Below are positions 29,273-36,522 of a DNA stretch of 36,522 bases, one piece after another. The stretch is from Tannerellaceae bacterium (GTDB taxonomy: Bacteria > Bacteroidota > Bacteroidia > Bacteroidales > Tannerellaceae), in contig JAISBL010000099.1 of NCBI GenBank assembly GCA_031266215.1, positions 1-36,522 on the forward strand, given 5' to 3'. A program made the position numbers and the translations under genes. Position 1 is the first letter of the stretch. Each line of letters starts with the position of its first letter. The notes beneath the pieces are model-generated. The model worked only from the letters and a program-made list of their open reading frames with translations. It had not been told where the DNA came from and made no database searches.

Positions 29273-32158
29273 TCAGAACCTTCTTCCGCCACCACCCGGA
29301 GGCCCGCCGCCCGGAGGAGGTCCGCCACGGCCAGGTCCGCCAGGTCCGCCCGGCCTGCGGGCGTCGGAGGATGTCGCGCCGCCCTGAAAGACGCTGAAGC
29401 GATAGATGAAATGCACCATGAAGTAGCTGTTCAGCGTATTATATTCGGAGTCGGTATAGCCCGTCGAAGTCACGTTACGCGAGATATTGCTCCGCTGTTG
29501 CAGAATATCGTATATTTTAAAGCGTAACGTCCCCTGATTGCCCTTAAAGAGCGACTTCGACAGCGAGGCGTTCCACATCAGCTCTTCCTGCTGGAAGCCG
29601 CTCGAATAGCCCGAATTGGTAGAATACATGATGTCGCTCTCAAGCTTGAACGAAAGCGGGAAGTATACGATGGTAGTCCCGCCGGCCCCGTAGTTGAACG
29701 TGTTCTGGTTATTGTCGGGCTGGAGGGAATACCGGCTGTTGTTATACCGGATGTTCCCGTTGACGCCCAGGTCTATTATATCAGAGCGGAAGTCGATACC
29801 GGCCCGTTCCATCACCACAAAGTTCTTATTCACGCTCTTCTCCGCATCAATGAAAGCCTGGCTGTTGCTGTATGAACCCATCGTCATTGAGTTTACGGTG
29901 AACTTTTTGTTCCTGAGCGGCGTATTCATCATCAGGCGCAGATCAGCGTTATAATTACCGTTGACATTGGCATAGGTGGTGTGGCGTATCCCGGCCGTGA
30001 CATTAGTCACGTCGGATACAATATCATTTATCGTATAATCGCCGTTGAACATCACCATAAGGGCGGTTTGCTGTTCGGGCATGAACCTCTGGAAGCGTAT
30101 GGACAGGTCGTTGATGTAACGCGGCGACAGGTTGGGGTTACCTGTCACGGTATTGTTAGGGTTGGATACGTCGGCGACAGGTTGTAACTGGGTCATGCTT
30201 GGCTGCGACGTGCGCCCGTTGTAGTCTATACGCAGGTTTGACTGGCGGCTGAACATATAGTTGAACTGCGCCATAGGCGAAAGGTTGAGCACCGAGCGCG
30301 ACAGGTCTGATATGACCTCATCGTCTACAAAGTTCTTACTCCTGCTGTACGAAGGATCAAGGTTCATACCGACCGTAAAGTTATACTTCGCCCTTTGCGC
30401 CTTAAAGCTCAGACTGGCGCGCTGACTGGTGAAGTCGTTACGGTAGCTCTTGCTGTATGCCGTATCCAGAACGTTATACTCGCCCGATGCGTCGGGGGCA
30501 TAGGTGTATTTAAGGGCCTCCTGCTGCCTCTGGCTGAAACTGTAAGTAGCCTGGAGGAAATTATTCCTTCCCAGCGGCTCCACCCATGAGAGGTAGGCCC
30601 GATAGTTGTAACCCGTGTTCCTGTACTGGTAATGCTGGTCTATCAGGAGGTTGCGATAGGCGTTCTCTTCGCCGAAGTACTGTGTGTTGGAATAGTTCAC
30701 GCCGTCTTCGTCCGACTCGTTGTAACCTCCCGAAAAGGAAGCGCTCAGCACCCGTCCCCTGGAATTCAGCTTGCGGCTTACCTCCAGCGTGGCGCTGAGG
30801 TTATAACCGTTGCCGTCAGACGAGGTGTTCGCATAGCCTTTGTTAAGCGTATCCCTGCGTTCCACGTTTGCAGGGTCATATCCCTGGAGGGTGAAATAAT
30901 CACCGGTCTCCCAACTATGGCTCTCGCTGTAAGTGAAATTGGGGCGGAAGATGAGGCTTGTCATCGTATCGGGTTTCCACTCCAGCCTCAGGTTCCCCCC
31001 CATGTTATTATTTACCCTGTTCCTTTCGTCCGTCTCGCTGGTATATTGCGTCGTGTCTCCGCGCAGGAGGCGTTGTTCGAAGCTCTTGTTCACAGCGTCG
31101 TTATCAGAGCGCGAATACCTGACGTTACCGTTCAGCATAAGCGTCTTTCCATACTCTTTGCCGAAGTTAAGCCCGGCGTTGCCTGAGGTAGTCACCCCGC
31201 TCCCCCCGCCTCCGAAGCGGAATCCCCCGGCGCCTCCGCCTCCACCCTGAAACATGGTGGAAGCCAGGTCGGAGAATCCCATATTGTTCGTATTGTTCAC
31301 ACCACCCATAACGGTTACCTGGTCATTGTTGACGAAACGGTTGACCATTGCATTCCCTTCATACCGTTCCTGACTGCCGTATCCGCCGAAAGCATTCCCG
31401 AACCAGCCCTGTTTCATTCCGGGCTTGACGGTGAGGTTGATGATGGTTTCTTCTTCACCGTCGTCAAATCCCGTCATCATCGTCATGTCGCTTTTCCTGT
31501 CCACCACCTGGAGCTTGTCAATCATATTTGCGGGAAGGTTTTTGGAAGCCACGTTAGGATCGTCGGAGAAAAACTCCTTGCCGTCCACCATTATGCGTTT
31601 GACCGACTTGCCATTGACCGTGATACCCCCCTGGCTGTTCACTTCCACTCCGGGCATCTTTTTGAGCAGGTCTTCCAGCACGGAGCCTTCGGTCACTTTG
31701 TAGGAATCAGCGTTATACTCTATCGTATCGTTGCGCACAACCACTTCAGCGGCTTTAGCCACGACGACAGCTTCAGCAAGCTCAATTCCGTTATTAGCCA
31801 GCTCGATCTCGCCAACGTTCACCGGGTTGGTTCTTCCCGTGATTTGCAGGGGCTGGTAATAAGGGTCGAAGCCCACAAAGGTGACGCTCAGCAAATACGT
31901 CCCCGCACTGACGCTTTTTATGGAAAAGCTGCCGTCACCGGCCGTGATTACGCCGTTTATCATCGTACTATCGGTCACATTAAGCAGTCGTATGGTAGCG
32001 TGTTCAACCGGGGTTTTAACGCCTTCTTCCAATACTGTTCCTCTAACTTCAACGCTGGTTCTTCTTGCCTGGTTCCCTCTTTGGGCCGACATAAGAAACC
32101 CAATCAACATAAACGCACATGTAAATAGTAAAAAGCTCTTTCTGGGTTGCATAATCAT
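29273..32158 (-). CDS. TonB-type outer-membrane beta-barrel protein with Gly/Pro-rich tail
   Basis: 961 codons from 32158, or 959 from the second Met (32152). A signal peptide is followed by a carboxypeptidase-regulatory-like domain (VEVRGTVLEEGVKTPVEHATIRLL, about 37-115), a plug-like domain (about 145-235: EDLLKKMPGVEVNSQGGITV, RIMVDGKEFFSDDP), and a long barrel ending near FIYRFSVF. Beyond the barrel a roughly 40-residue Gly/Pro/Arg tail (GGPGRGGPPPGGGPP) ends in RRF. A Gly-rich loop (GGGGGAGGFRFGGGGSG) also lies near residue 310. The class fits OMP_b-brl_3 TonB-dependent proteins; substrate unknown. No SusD partner is adjacent. Confidence 0.92.
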   Translation of the reverse strand: MIMQPRKSFLLFTCAFMLIGFLMSAQRGNQARRTSVEVRGTVLEEGVKTPVEHATIRLLNVTDSTMINGVITAGDGSFSIKSVSAGTYLLSVTFVGFDPYYQPLQITGRTNPVNVGEIELANNGIELAEAVVVAKAAEVVVRNDTIEYNADSYKVTEGSVLEDLLKKMPGVEVNSQGGITVNGKSVKRIMVDGKEFFSDDPNVASKNLPANMIDKLQVVDRKSDMTMMTGFDDGEEETIINLTVKPGMKQGWFGNAFGGYGSQERYEGNAMVNRFVNNDQVTVMGGVNNTNNMGFSDLASTMFQGGGGGAGGFRFGGGGSGVTTSGNAGLNFGKEYGKTLMLNGNVRYSRSDNDAVNKSFEQRLLRGDTTQYTSETDERNRVNNNMGGNLRLEWKPDTMTSLIFRPNFTYSESHSWETGDYFTLQGYDPANVERRDTLNKGYANTSSDGNGYNLSATLEVSRKLNSRGRVLSASFSGGYNESDEDGVNYSNTQYFGEENAYRNLLIDQHYQYRNTGYNYRAYLSWVEPLGRNNFLQATYSFSQRQQEALKYTYAPDASGEYNVLDTAYSKSYRNDFTSQRASLSFKAQRAKYNFTVGMNLDPSYSRSKNFVDDEVISDLSRSVLNLSPMAQFNYMFSRQSNLRIDYNGRTSQPSMTQLQPVADVSNPNNTVTGNPNLSPRYINDLSIRFQRFMPEQQTALMVMFNGDYTINDIVSDVTNVTAGIRHTTYANVNGNYNADLRLMMNTPLRNKKFTVNSMTMGSYSNSQAFIDAEKSVNKNFVVMERAGIDFRSDIIDLGVNGNIRYNNSRYSLQPDNNQNTFNYGAGGTTIVYFPLSFKLESDIMYSTNSGYSSGFQQEELMWNASLSKSLFKGNQGTLRFKIYDILQQRSNISRNVTSTGYTDSEYNTLNSYFMVHFIYRFSVFQGGATSSDARRPGGPGGPGRGGPPPGGGPPGGGGRRF

Positions 32159-32304
32159 AATAATATATTAAAAAAAAATCTACAACGATAGACATAGCTC
32201 TCACCCGTTGGTTTAACACTCACATCTCAATTCTTCATTATTAACATAACCCGGACGCGCCGGGGTGCGCCTGGTAAATCTGAGTTTTCGATGTAAGAAA
32301 ACCA

Positions 32305-32351
32305 ACCGCTCCCCCTCGTCGTCAATGCTGATGACGACGAGGGGGAGCGGT
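32305..32351. repeat. Perfect 20-bp-stem hairpin
   Basis: ACCGCTCCCCCTCGTCGTCA (32305-32324) and its exact reverse complement (32332-32351) flank a 7-nt loop, ATGCTGA. No T run follows on either strand, so an ordinary terminator is unlikely; a structured RNA or DNA site is possible. Confidence 0.85.
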
Positions 32352-32365
32352 AAGGCAGGGTATTT

Positions 32366-32526
32366 CACTAACACTTAAGAAGATACTTCACTAACGCTTA
32401 AAAAGGCGCTTCATTGACATTTTAGAAGGACCTTCTTAAGCGCTTAAGGAGGTCCTTCATAGGAGCTTAAGAAGGAGCTTCATAGGGCCTTAAGAAGGTC
32501 CTTCATAGGGGCTTAAGAAGCACCTT
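32366..32526. repeat. Seven 23-bp tandem repeats
   Basis: Units start at 32366 and every 23 bp. The best copies read CATAGGGGCTTAAGAAGGTCCT plus T; the first two start CACTAAC. CTTAAG and AAGGTCCTT are palindromic parts. The array is closely followed by ordinary spacer. Confidence 0.85.
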
Positions 32527-32709
32527 CTAAAAACGCCGGGTAAAAACCGGAGTCCGGGATAAGGAGGCGTCTCTGTAAAACGCTCCCGGAAGTTCATCGA
32601 ATTCCCTGTTATTTCCTTACAGGAGTTCACCTTTTCTGCCGGACTCATGGGCGAAAGTTCACTTCCTTCAATACCCGCATCGTTAAGGCGGCGAGGCATG
32701 AAAGTTACT

Positions 32710-32717
32710 TATCTTTG
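32710..32717 (+). promoter_or_regulatory. -7 box of rlmH
   Basis: TATCTTTG, 17 bp before the ATG at 32735. No strong -33 box is seen. Confidence 0.55.
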
Positions 32718-32734
32718 CCGTGAAATAATGAAGT

Positions 32735-33208
32735 ATGAAGATAGCGTTATTAATGATAGGGAAAACAGACAGCGCCGCCTATGCCGCCGGCATAGATGAT
32801 TATGCCAGGCGCATCAACCGCTACCTGCCCTTTGAAGTATGCACTGTCCCTGACCTGAAAAATACGCGCAACATGCCCTACGCGGTTCAGAAGGAGAAGG
32901 AGGGAGAACTTATCCTCCGGGCGCTGAGGCCCGGCGACTACTGCACGCTGCTTGACGAACGGGGCCGTGCGCACACCTCCGAAGGCTTCGCCGCCTATCT
33001 GGAAGGGAGGATGCAGGCTGTGCAGGGGCGGATGGTTTTCATCGTCGGCGGCCCATACGGCTTCAGCCAGCCGGTCTGCCAGGCCGCCGCTGATATGATT
33101 TCACTGAGTCCCATGACGTTTTCTCACCAGATGGTCAGACTTCTTTTCGCCGAACAGCTATACCGCGCCCTGACCATCATCAACGGCGATCCTTACCATC
33201 ACGGCTGA
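32735..33208 (+). CDS. rlmH: 23S rRNA (pseudouridine-1915-N3) methyltransferase
   Basis: 157 residues, the normal RlmH length. A SPOUT fold with VFIVGGPYGF (SAM-binding knot), SLSPMTFSHQMVRLLFAEQLYRA, and the typical C-terminal GDPYHHG. It methylates pseudouridine 1915 of 23S rRNA in the assembled ribosome. Its 3' end overlaps the convergent ABC gene by 10 bp. Confidence 0.97.
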   Translation: MKIALLMIGKTDSAAYAAGIDDYARRINRYLPFEVCTVPDLKNTRNMPYAVQKEKEGELILRALRPGDYCTLLDERGRAHTSEGFAAYLEGRMQAVQGRMVFIVGGPYGFSQPVCQAAADMISLSPMTFSHQMVRLLFAEQLYRALTIINGDPYHHG

Positions 33209-34206
33209 ATGCGGCTCATGAGGGCCGACAGTTCTTCTACAGACGACGCCACCAGGCGTTCGCCCGAAGCCAGCGTAAGTATAATGTGGTTTTTGTTTGT
33301 GCAGTTGACGCCCGGCAGCCTGTCTGAGTCTGAAGGCTGCCAGCCGGCGCGCCTGAGAGCGTTAGCCACCCACAAGGCCGTCAGCCTGTCTCCCCCCAGT
33401 CCTATAGGCGCGAGCGGAGTGGTGGGTTCGAAGTGTCCGGAGTAGGGGTCGAACTTCATCCCCTCTCTTCCGAAGAACGTCTCGAAGGAGCCGTCGAGTA
33501 TCAGGTCTTCGGGTGCGCCCGCCTTCGCACCCCGCCCGCCTGACAGCAGCCACAAACAGTCGGCTGTGCGTACGGCCTGATCTGCGTCGTGCGTCGATAG
33601 CAATATAGCTTTGCCCTGTTCGCGTGCGAGCTTATGAAGCAGGGTCATGATCTCGATGCGGCCCACGGCGTCGAGGAAGGCCGTAGGCTCGTCCAGTATT
33701 ATGATGGGGCATTCCTGAGCCAGCGTCTTGGCGATCATAGCCCTCTGACGCTCTCCGTCACTCAGTTCAGACACGTAACAGTGCGCCTTGTGGAATATCC
33801 CTGCAGCCTGTATGGCCCGGCTGACGGCGTCCTTGTCATGCCTGCTCAGACGTCCGAAGAAGCCGGTATAAGGATGGCGGCCGAGGGATACCAGTTCGCT
33901 GACCGTGATACCGCCGGCGGCCGTCTTCCCGGTCAGCGTAACGCCGACGAGTACCGACAGTTCCGAGCGGGAGTAGCTTTCCAACATCCGGCCGTTGATA
34001 AGTACGCCTCCCGCCAGCGGAGGCAGGAAGCCTCCCAGCGTGCGTAGCAGCGTAGACTTGCCGGATCCGTTGGGGCCCATCAGGCAGGTGACCCGTCCGG
34101 CCATGAGGCAGAGATCAAGATCACGTCCGACCGTCGTCCTGCCCCTGCGGCCCCGGCCGCCGTATCCGGTAGCAAGTCCAGAGGTTTGTATTACAGGCCG
34201 GCTCAT
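33199..34206 (-). CDS. ABC transporter ATP-binding protein, iron/cobalamin type
   Basis: 335 residues. Walker A GPNGSGKST (44-52), signature LSDGERQR (148-155; LSDGE, as often in FecE/BtuD-type proteins), Walker B IIILDEP (168-174). After the ATPase domain comes a C-terminal extension of about 85 residues (from FFGREGMKFDPYSGHFEP), a feature of Bacteroidota members; its role is unknown. It follows the permease gene after 2 bp. The substrate-binding protein is not in the window, so the substrate (siderophore, haem or cobalamin) is open. Confidence 0.92.
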   Translation of the reverse strand: MSRPVIQTSGLATGYGGRGRRGRTTVGRDLDLCLMAGRVTCLMGPNGSGKSTLLRTLGGFLPPLAGGVLINGRMLESYSRSELSVLVGVTLTGKTAAGGITVSELVSLGRHPYTGFFGRLSRHDKDAVSRAIQAAGIFHKAHCYVSELSDGERQRAMIAKTLAQECPIIILDEPTAFLDAVGRIEIMTLLHKLAREQGKAILLSTHDADQAVRTADCLWLLSGGRGAKAGAPEDLILDGSFETFFGREGMKFDPYSGHFEPTTPLAPIGLGGDRLTALWVANALRRAGWQPSDSDRLPGVNCTNKNHIILTLASGERLVASSVEELSALMSRIQP

Positions 34207-34208
34207 GG

Positions 34209-35237
34209 TTAATTGAAATATTGTATGCTTCTACGGTTCATGATGACGTAAATAATGACCGGCGCTCCTATCATTGGCGTAACGGCATTGAGCGGCAGGA
34301 CGACGTTTGCGCCCGGAACTACCATAAGCATATTACACGCCAGGGCCACGCATGCGCCCGTCAGAAGGGTGGCCGGGAGCAGAGATTTGTGGTTTGACGT
34401 CCCGAGCGACAGGCGGGCAATGTGCGGCACGGCCAGTCCGATGAAGGCTACAGGCCCGCAGAATGCCGTGGTGACAGCCGTCAGCGCCCCGGCCGACAGC
34501 AGTATGTACGCCCTGACGCGCCTGACGCGCACCCCAAGGTTTGAAGCATACATCTCGCCCAGAAGTAAGGCGTTGAGCGGTTTGATCAGCAAAACGGCCG
34601 CCGACAGGGCCACCAGCGTGCACGACGCGAACAGCGGCAGGCGTTCAAGCGACACGCCGGAGAAGCTCCCCAGTCCCCAGGCTACGAAGGTGTAAACCCT
34701 GTCGGCAGTAGCGTAAAAGTTGAGGATAGATATGACCGACGAGGCCAGGTATCCGACCATGATACCCACGATCAGCAGCATCACGTTATTCCGCACCTTC
34801 GACGACATGTAAAGTATGATGCAAAGTATCGCGCAGGCTCCCGCAAAAGCCGCCGCTATTACCGCCGCATATCCGCCACCCGCCAGAACATCAAATCTCC
34901 CCAGCGAGCCTCCCGATGAGAGCATCACCACCGCCACCCCAAGGTTGGCCCCGTCGCTTACGCCCAGTACCGACGGCCCGGCCAGAGGATTGCGGAAAAG
35001 AGTCTGAAGCAACAGTCCGGCTACGGCCAGGGACGCTCCGGCGAGCGTCGCTACGACAGCCTGCGGCAGGCGCGACTGTAGTATTATGTTCCTCCACGTC
35101 ATACGCTCCGGCTCCCCTCCCAGCAGGATGTCCAAGACGCTGCCCGGCGGAATCGATACGGCGCCATACGTCAGGCTTCCCACAAAAAGGACGGGAAGCG
35201 CGACGGAAAGTAGTGTCAGGAGAAGAGAAGCTCTCAA
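34209..35237 (-). CDS. FecCD/BtuC-type ABC transporter permease
   Basis: 342 residues with about nine to ten hydrophobic helices. Family landmarks: RLPQAVVATLAGASLAVAG, GPSVLGVSDGANLGVAVVML and FIGLAVPHIARLSLG. It forms the channel of a vitamin B12/iron-siderophore importer with the downstream ATPase. It starts 10 bp after the pfkA stop, so pfkA, permease and ATPase may be read together, although the metabolic link is not obvious. Confidence 0.93.
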   Translation of the reverse strand: MRASLLLTLLSVALPVLFVGSLTYGAVSIPPGSVLDILLGGEPERMTWRNIILQSRLPQAVVATLAGASLAVAGLLLQTLFRNPLAGPSVLGVSDGANLGVAVVMLSSGGSLGRFDVLAGGGYAAVIAAAFAGACAILCIILYMSSKVRNNVMLLIVGIMVGYLASSVISILNFYATADRVYTFVAWGLGSFSGVSLERLPLFASCTLVALSAAVLLIKPLNALLLGEMYASNLGVRVRRVRAYILLSAGALTAVTTAFCGPVAFIGLAVPHIARLSLGTSNHKSLLPATLLTGACVALACNMLMVVPGANVVLPLNAVTPMIGAPVIIYVIMNRRSIQYFN

Positions 35238-35247
35238 TGCCGCCGGG

Positions 35248-36228
35248 TCAGATGGAGGATATACGCAGGATGTTCAGCAAGTCGCGGTTGATGGGCTTTT
35301 CGTTGCGGATTGCTTTGGAGAAGGGAACGTAAACGATCTGCTCGCTCTGCATCCCTATCATGACGTTACGCTGGTCTTCCAGCAGAGCGTCGATCGCAGC
35401 CACGCCCATGCGGGTGGCCATGATGCGGTCTTGCGCCGTAGGCGAACCGCCTCGTTGCAGATGGCCCAGGATTGTCACCCTCACGTCAAAGCCGGGGTAT
35501 TCTTTCTTCACGCGTTCGGCCACGCCCATGGCCCCTCCGGTCACTTCGCTCTCGGCCACGAGCACGATGCTGCTGTTCTTCGACTTCCGGAGGCCGAACT
35601 CGATCATGTCCGACAGCTGGTCTTGTTCCCTGGAGATTTCGGGAATGATGGCAGCCTCGGCCCCGGAGGCCAGAGCGCCGTCCAGGGCGAGAAATCCGGC
35701 GTCGCGCCCCATGACTTCGATGAAGAACAGCCGGTCGTGAGACGAGGCCGTGTCGCGGATCTTGTCCACACACTCCATGATGGTGTTCAGCGCCGTGTCG
35801 TAACCTATCGTAACGTCGGTGCCAAAGAGATCGTTATCGATCGTCCCCGGCAGTCCTACCACCGGGTAGTTGAATTCCTGTGCAAGACAGCGCGCACCTG
35901 TCAGCGTCCCGTCGCCGCCGATAGTTACCAGGGCGTCGATCCCCTCCCTTACGAGCGTACCGTAGGCCTGACTGCGGCCTTCGGGGGTTTTAAATTCCAG
36001 GCAACGGGCGGTCTTCAGTATCGTCCCGCCCCGCTGTATGATATTGCTTACGTTCTGCGTCTTGAATTCTTCGATTTCACCGGTTATCAAACCCCTGTAG
36101 CCTCTGTATATACCTTTTACTTTCATGCCGTTGTAGATTGCCGAGCGTGTCACGGCCCGTATAGCGGCGTTCATTCCGGGAGCATCTCCCCCGGAGGTTA
36201 AAATACCAATACATTTAATTGCTGACAT
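35248..36228 (-). CDS. pfkA: ATP-dependent 6-phosphofructokinase
   Basis: 326 residues from the ATG at 36228 ([10 protein letters not shown]). The frame extends to 36258, but the promoter box overlaps that part. [25 protein letters not shown] and the catalytic PGTIDND are present. Gly in GGDGT and in PGTIDND, rather than Asp/Lys, marks the ATP-using rather than the pyrophosphate-using type. It phosphorylates fructose 6-phosphate in glycolysis. The window shows its complete gene. Confidence 0.96.
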   Translation of the reverse strand: MSAIKCIGILTSGGDAPGMNAAIRAVTRSAIYNGMKVKGIYRGYRGLITGEIEEFKTQNVSNIIQRGGTILKTARCLEFKTPEGRSQAYGTLVREGIDALVTIGGDGTLTGARCLAQEFNYPVVGLPGTIDNDLFGTDVTIGYDTALNTIMECVDKIRDTASSHDRLFFIEVMGRDAGFLALDGALASGAEAAIIPEISREQDQLSDMIEFGLRKSKNSSIVLVAESEVTGGAMGVAERVKKEYPGFDVRVTILGHLQRGGSPTAQDRIMATRMGVAAIDALLEDQRNVMIGMQSEQIVYVPFSKAIRNEKPINRDLLNILRISSI

Positions 36229-36255
36229 AACTGTTTTTTTGATTAAGAGTGAGGG

Positions 36256-36263
36256 CAAAAGTA
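36256..36263 (-). promoter_or_regulatory. -7 box of pfkA
   Basis: TACTTTTG on the minus strand, 27 bp before the chosen ATG. No clear -33 element at the right distance. Confidence 0.55.
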
Positions 36264-36403
36264 GTAATTATTTAGTATGACGTGAGTTCGGCACAATAAA
36301 ATCAAATCCGCCGGCATGGCGACACAGGCGCTCCACGCAGGTAAGCCGTCGCACCCTGAAACAGATGAGGGTTTTCATCAGGAAACTGAGGCAAAAGAGC
36401 AGA

Positions 36404-36443
36404 GGGCGTCTTTCCCCGGATTTGCCCGGTGGAAAAGACGCCC
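36404..36443 (-). terminator. Possible terminator hairpin of a gene to the right
   Basis: GGGCGTCTTTCC (36404-36415) and GGAAAAGACGCCC (36431-36443) pair with one bulged base; an inner CCGG pair is at 36416-36419/36426-36429. On the minus strand a moderately T-rich stretch follows. Nothing else is seen in 36264-36522. Confidence 0.4.
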
Positions 36444-36522
36444 GCCCCGAAAAACGCAGATATTCACATGCTAAGGAAGGCCCTGGATATTACTCCAAAT
36501 TGGTTTTATATTATTGTTGTAC

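Larger units (their letters stand above)
32159..32734. other. 576-bp divergent intergenic region
   Basis: No gene is supported. It contains a long perfect hairpin (32305-32351), a 23-bp tandem repeat (32366-32526) and the rlmH promoter box. A leftward frame across 32490-32699 is not supported by any protein-like feature. Confidence 0.6.

Noticed and set aside
32490-32699. 69-codon minus-strand frame
   Set aside because: Crosses the 23-bp array and has no promoter or protein-like features.
35086-36201. 371-codon plus-strand frame
   Set aside because: It is antisense to pfkA and the permease gene, both with clear motifs; long antisense frames are common in GC-rich coding DNA.

Overview
The window looks like chromosomal DNA of a Bacteroidales (Bacteroidota) species. 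Both tRNA genes lack an encoded CCA end. Promoters fit the Bacteroidota pattern (TTTG or TTG, about 19-21 bp, then TAnnTTTG) rather than -35/-10 boxes. Gene neighbourhoods such as pyrE/SRPBCC/argH, sppA/lpxK/thiL and prmC/recX/comF, and the outer-membrane protein types, fit the same group. Genus cannot be resolved from sequence reading alone.

Layout. 1-41: the first codons of a leftward gene, possibly an IS630-type transposase. 233-306: tRNA-Arg(UCU). 630-2784: an RsmI-family methyltransferase, a hexapeptide acetyltransferase, and a convergent AraC regulator. 3125-5994: pyrE, an SRPBCC protein, argH and a Rieske-like lipoprotein, tightly packed as one operon. 6045-7379: gdhA on the minus strand, whose active-site motif carries Asn where the family has the catalytic Lys. 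7661-7744: tRNA-Leu(UAA).

7731-16568 is an integrated mobile element of about 8.8 kb. It is bounded by a 15-bp direct repeat of the tRNA-Leu 3' end, and the probable original tRNA-Leu terminator now lies just outside the far repeat. Nearly all genes read leftward from a tyrosine integrase (14966-16348): three unknown cargo genes (one apparently frameshifted), a short Rha-like protein, an unknown protein, an excisionase-like HTH protein, a winged-HTH-like protein, a RepA-type ATPase, a zinc-ribbon/Toprim primase-like protein, and a small basic protein. Two tiny membrane proteins read rightward. Seven 7-bp repeats (three TGCGTAC, then four GTACGCA) sit between the ATPase and primase-like genes and look like an origin or operator. 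No relaxase, conjugation or virion genes were recognised, so the element resembles a replicating satellite or integrative element that depends on a helper. This is the best candidate for an undescribed system here.

16569-18111 is a scarred flank: a decayed XRE regulator, a HigB/HigA-like toxin-antitoxin pair with a possibly leaderless toxin mRNA, and a 5'-truncated phage-type membrane protein.

18376-36228 is mostly ordinary chromosome: a thioredoxin lipoprotein, glutathione peroxidase, thiL, lpxK, sppA, a beta-propeller lipoprotein, comF, recX, prmC, ribD, a YgjP-like metalloprotein, a TonB-type outer-membrane protein with a Gly/Pro tail, rlmH, an iron/cobalamin-type ABC ATPase and permease, and pfkA. 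Two intergenic regions stand out: a 21-bp-period array at 23612-23876 whose units carry a CGTACTTACG dyad, and at 32305-32526 a 20-bp-stem hairpin followed by seven 23-bp tandem repeats.
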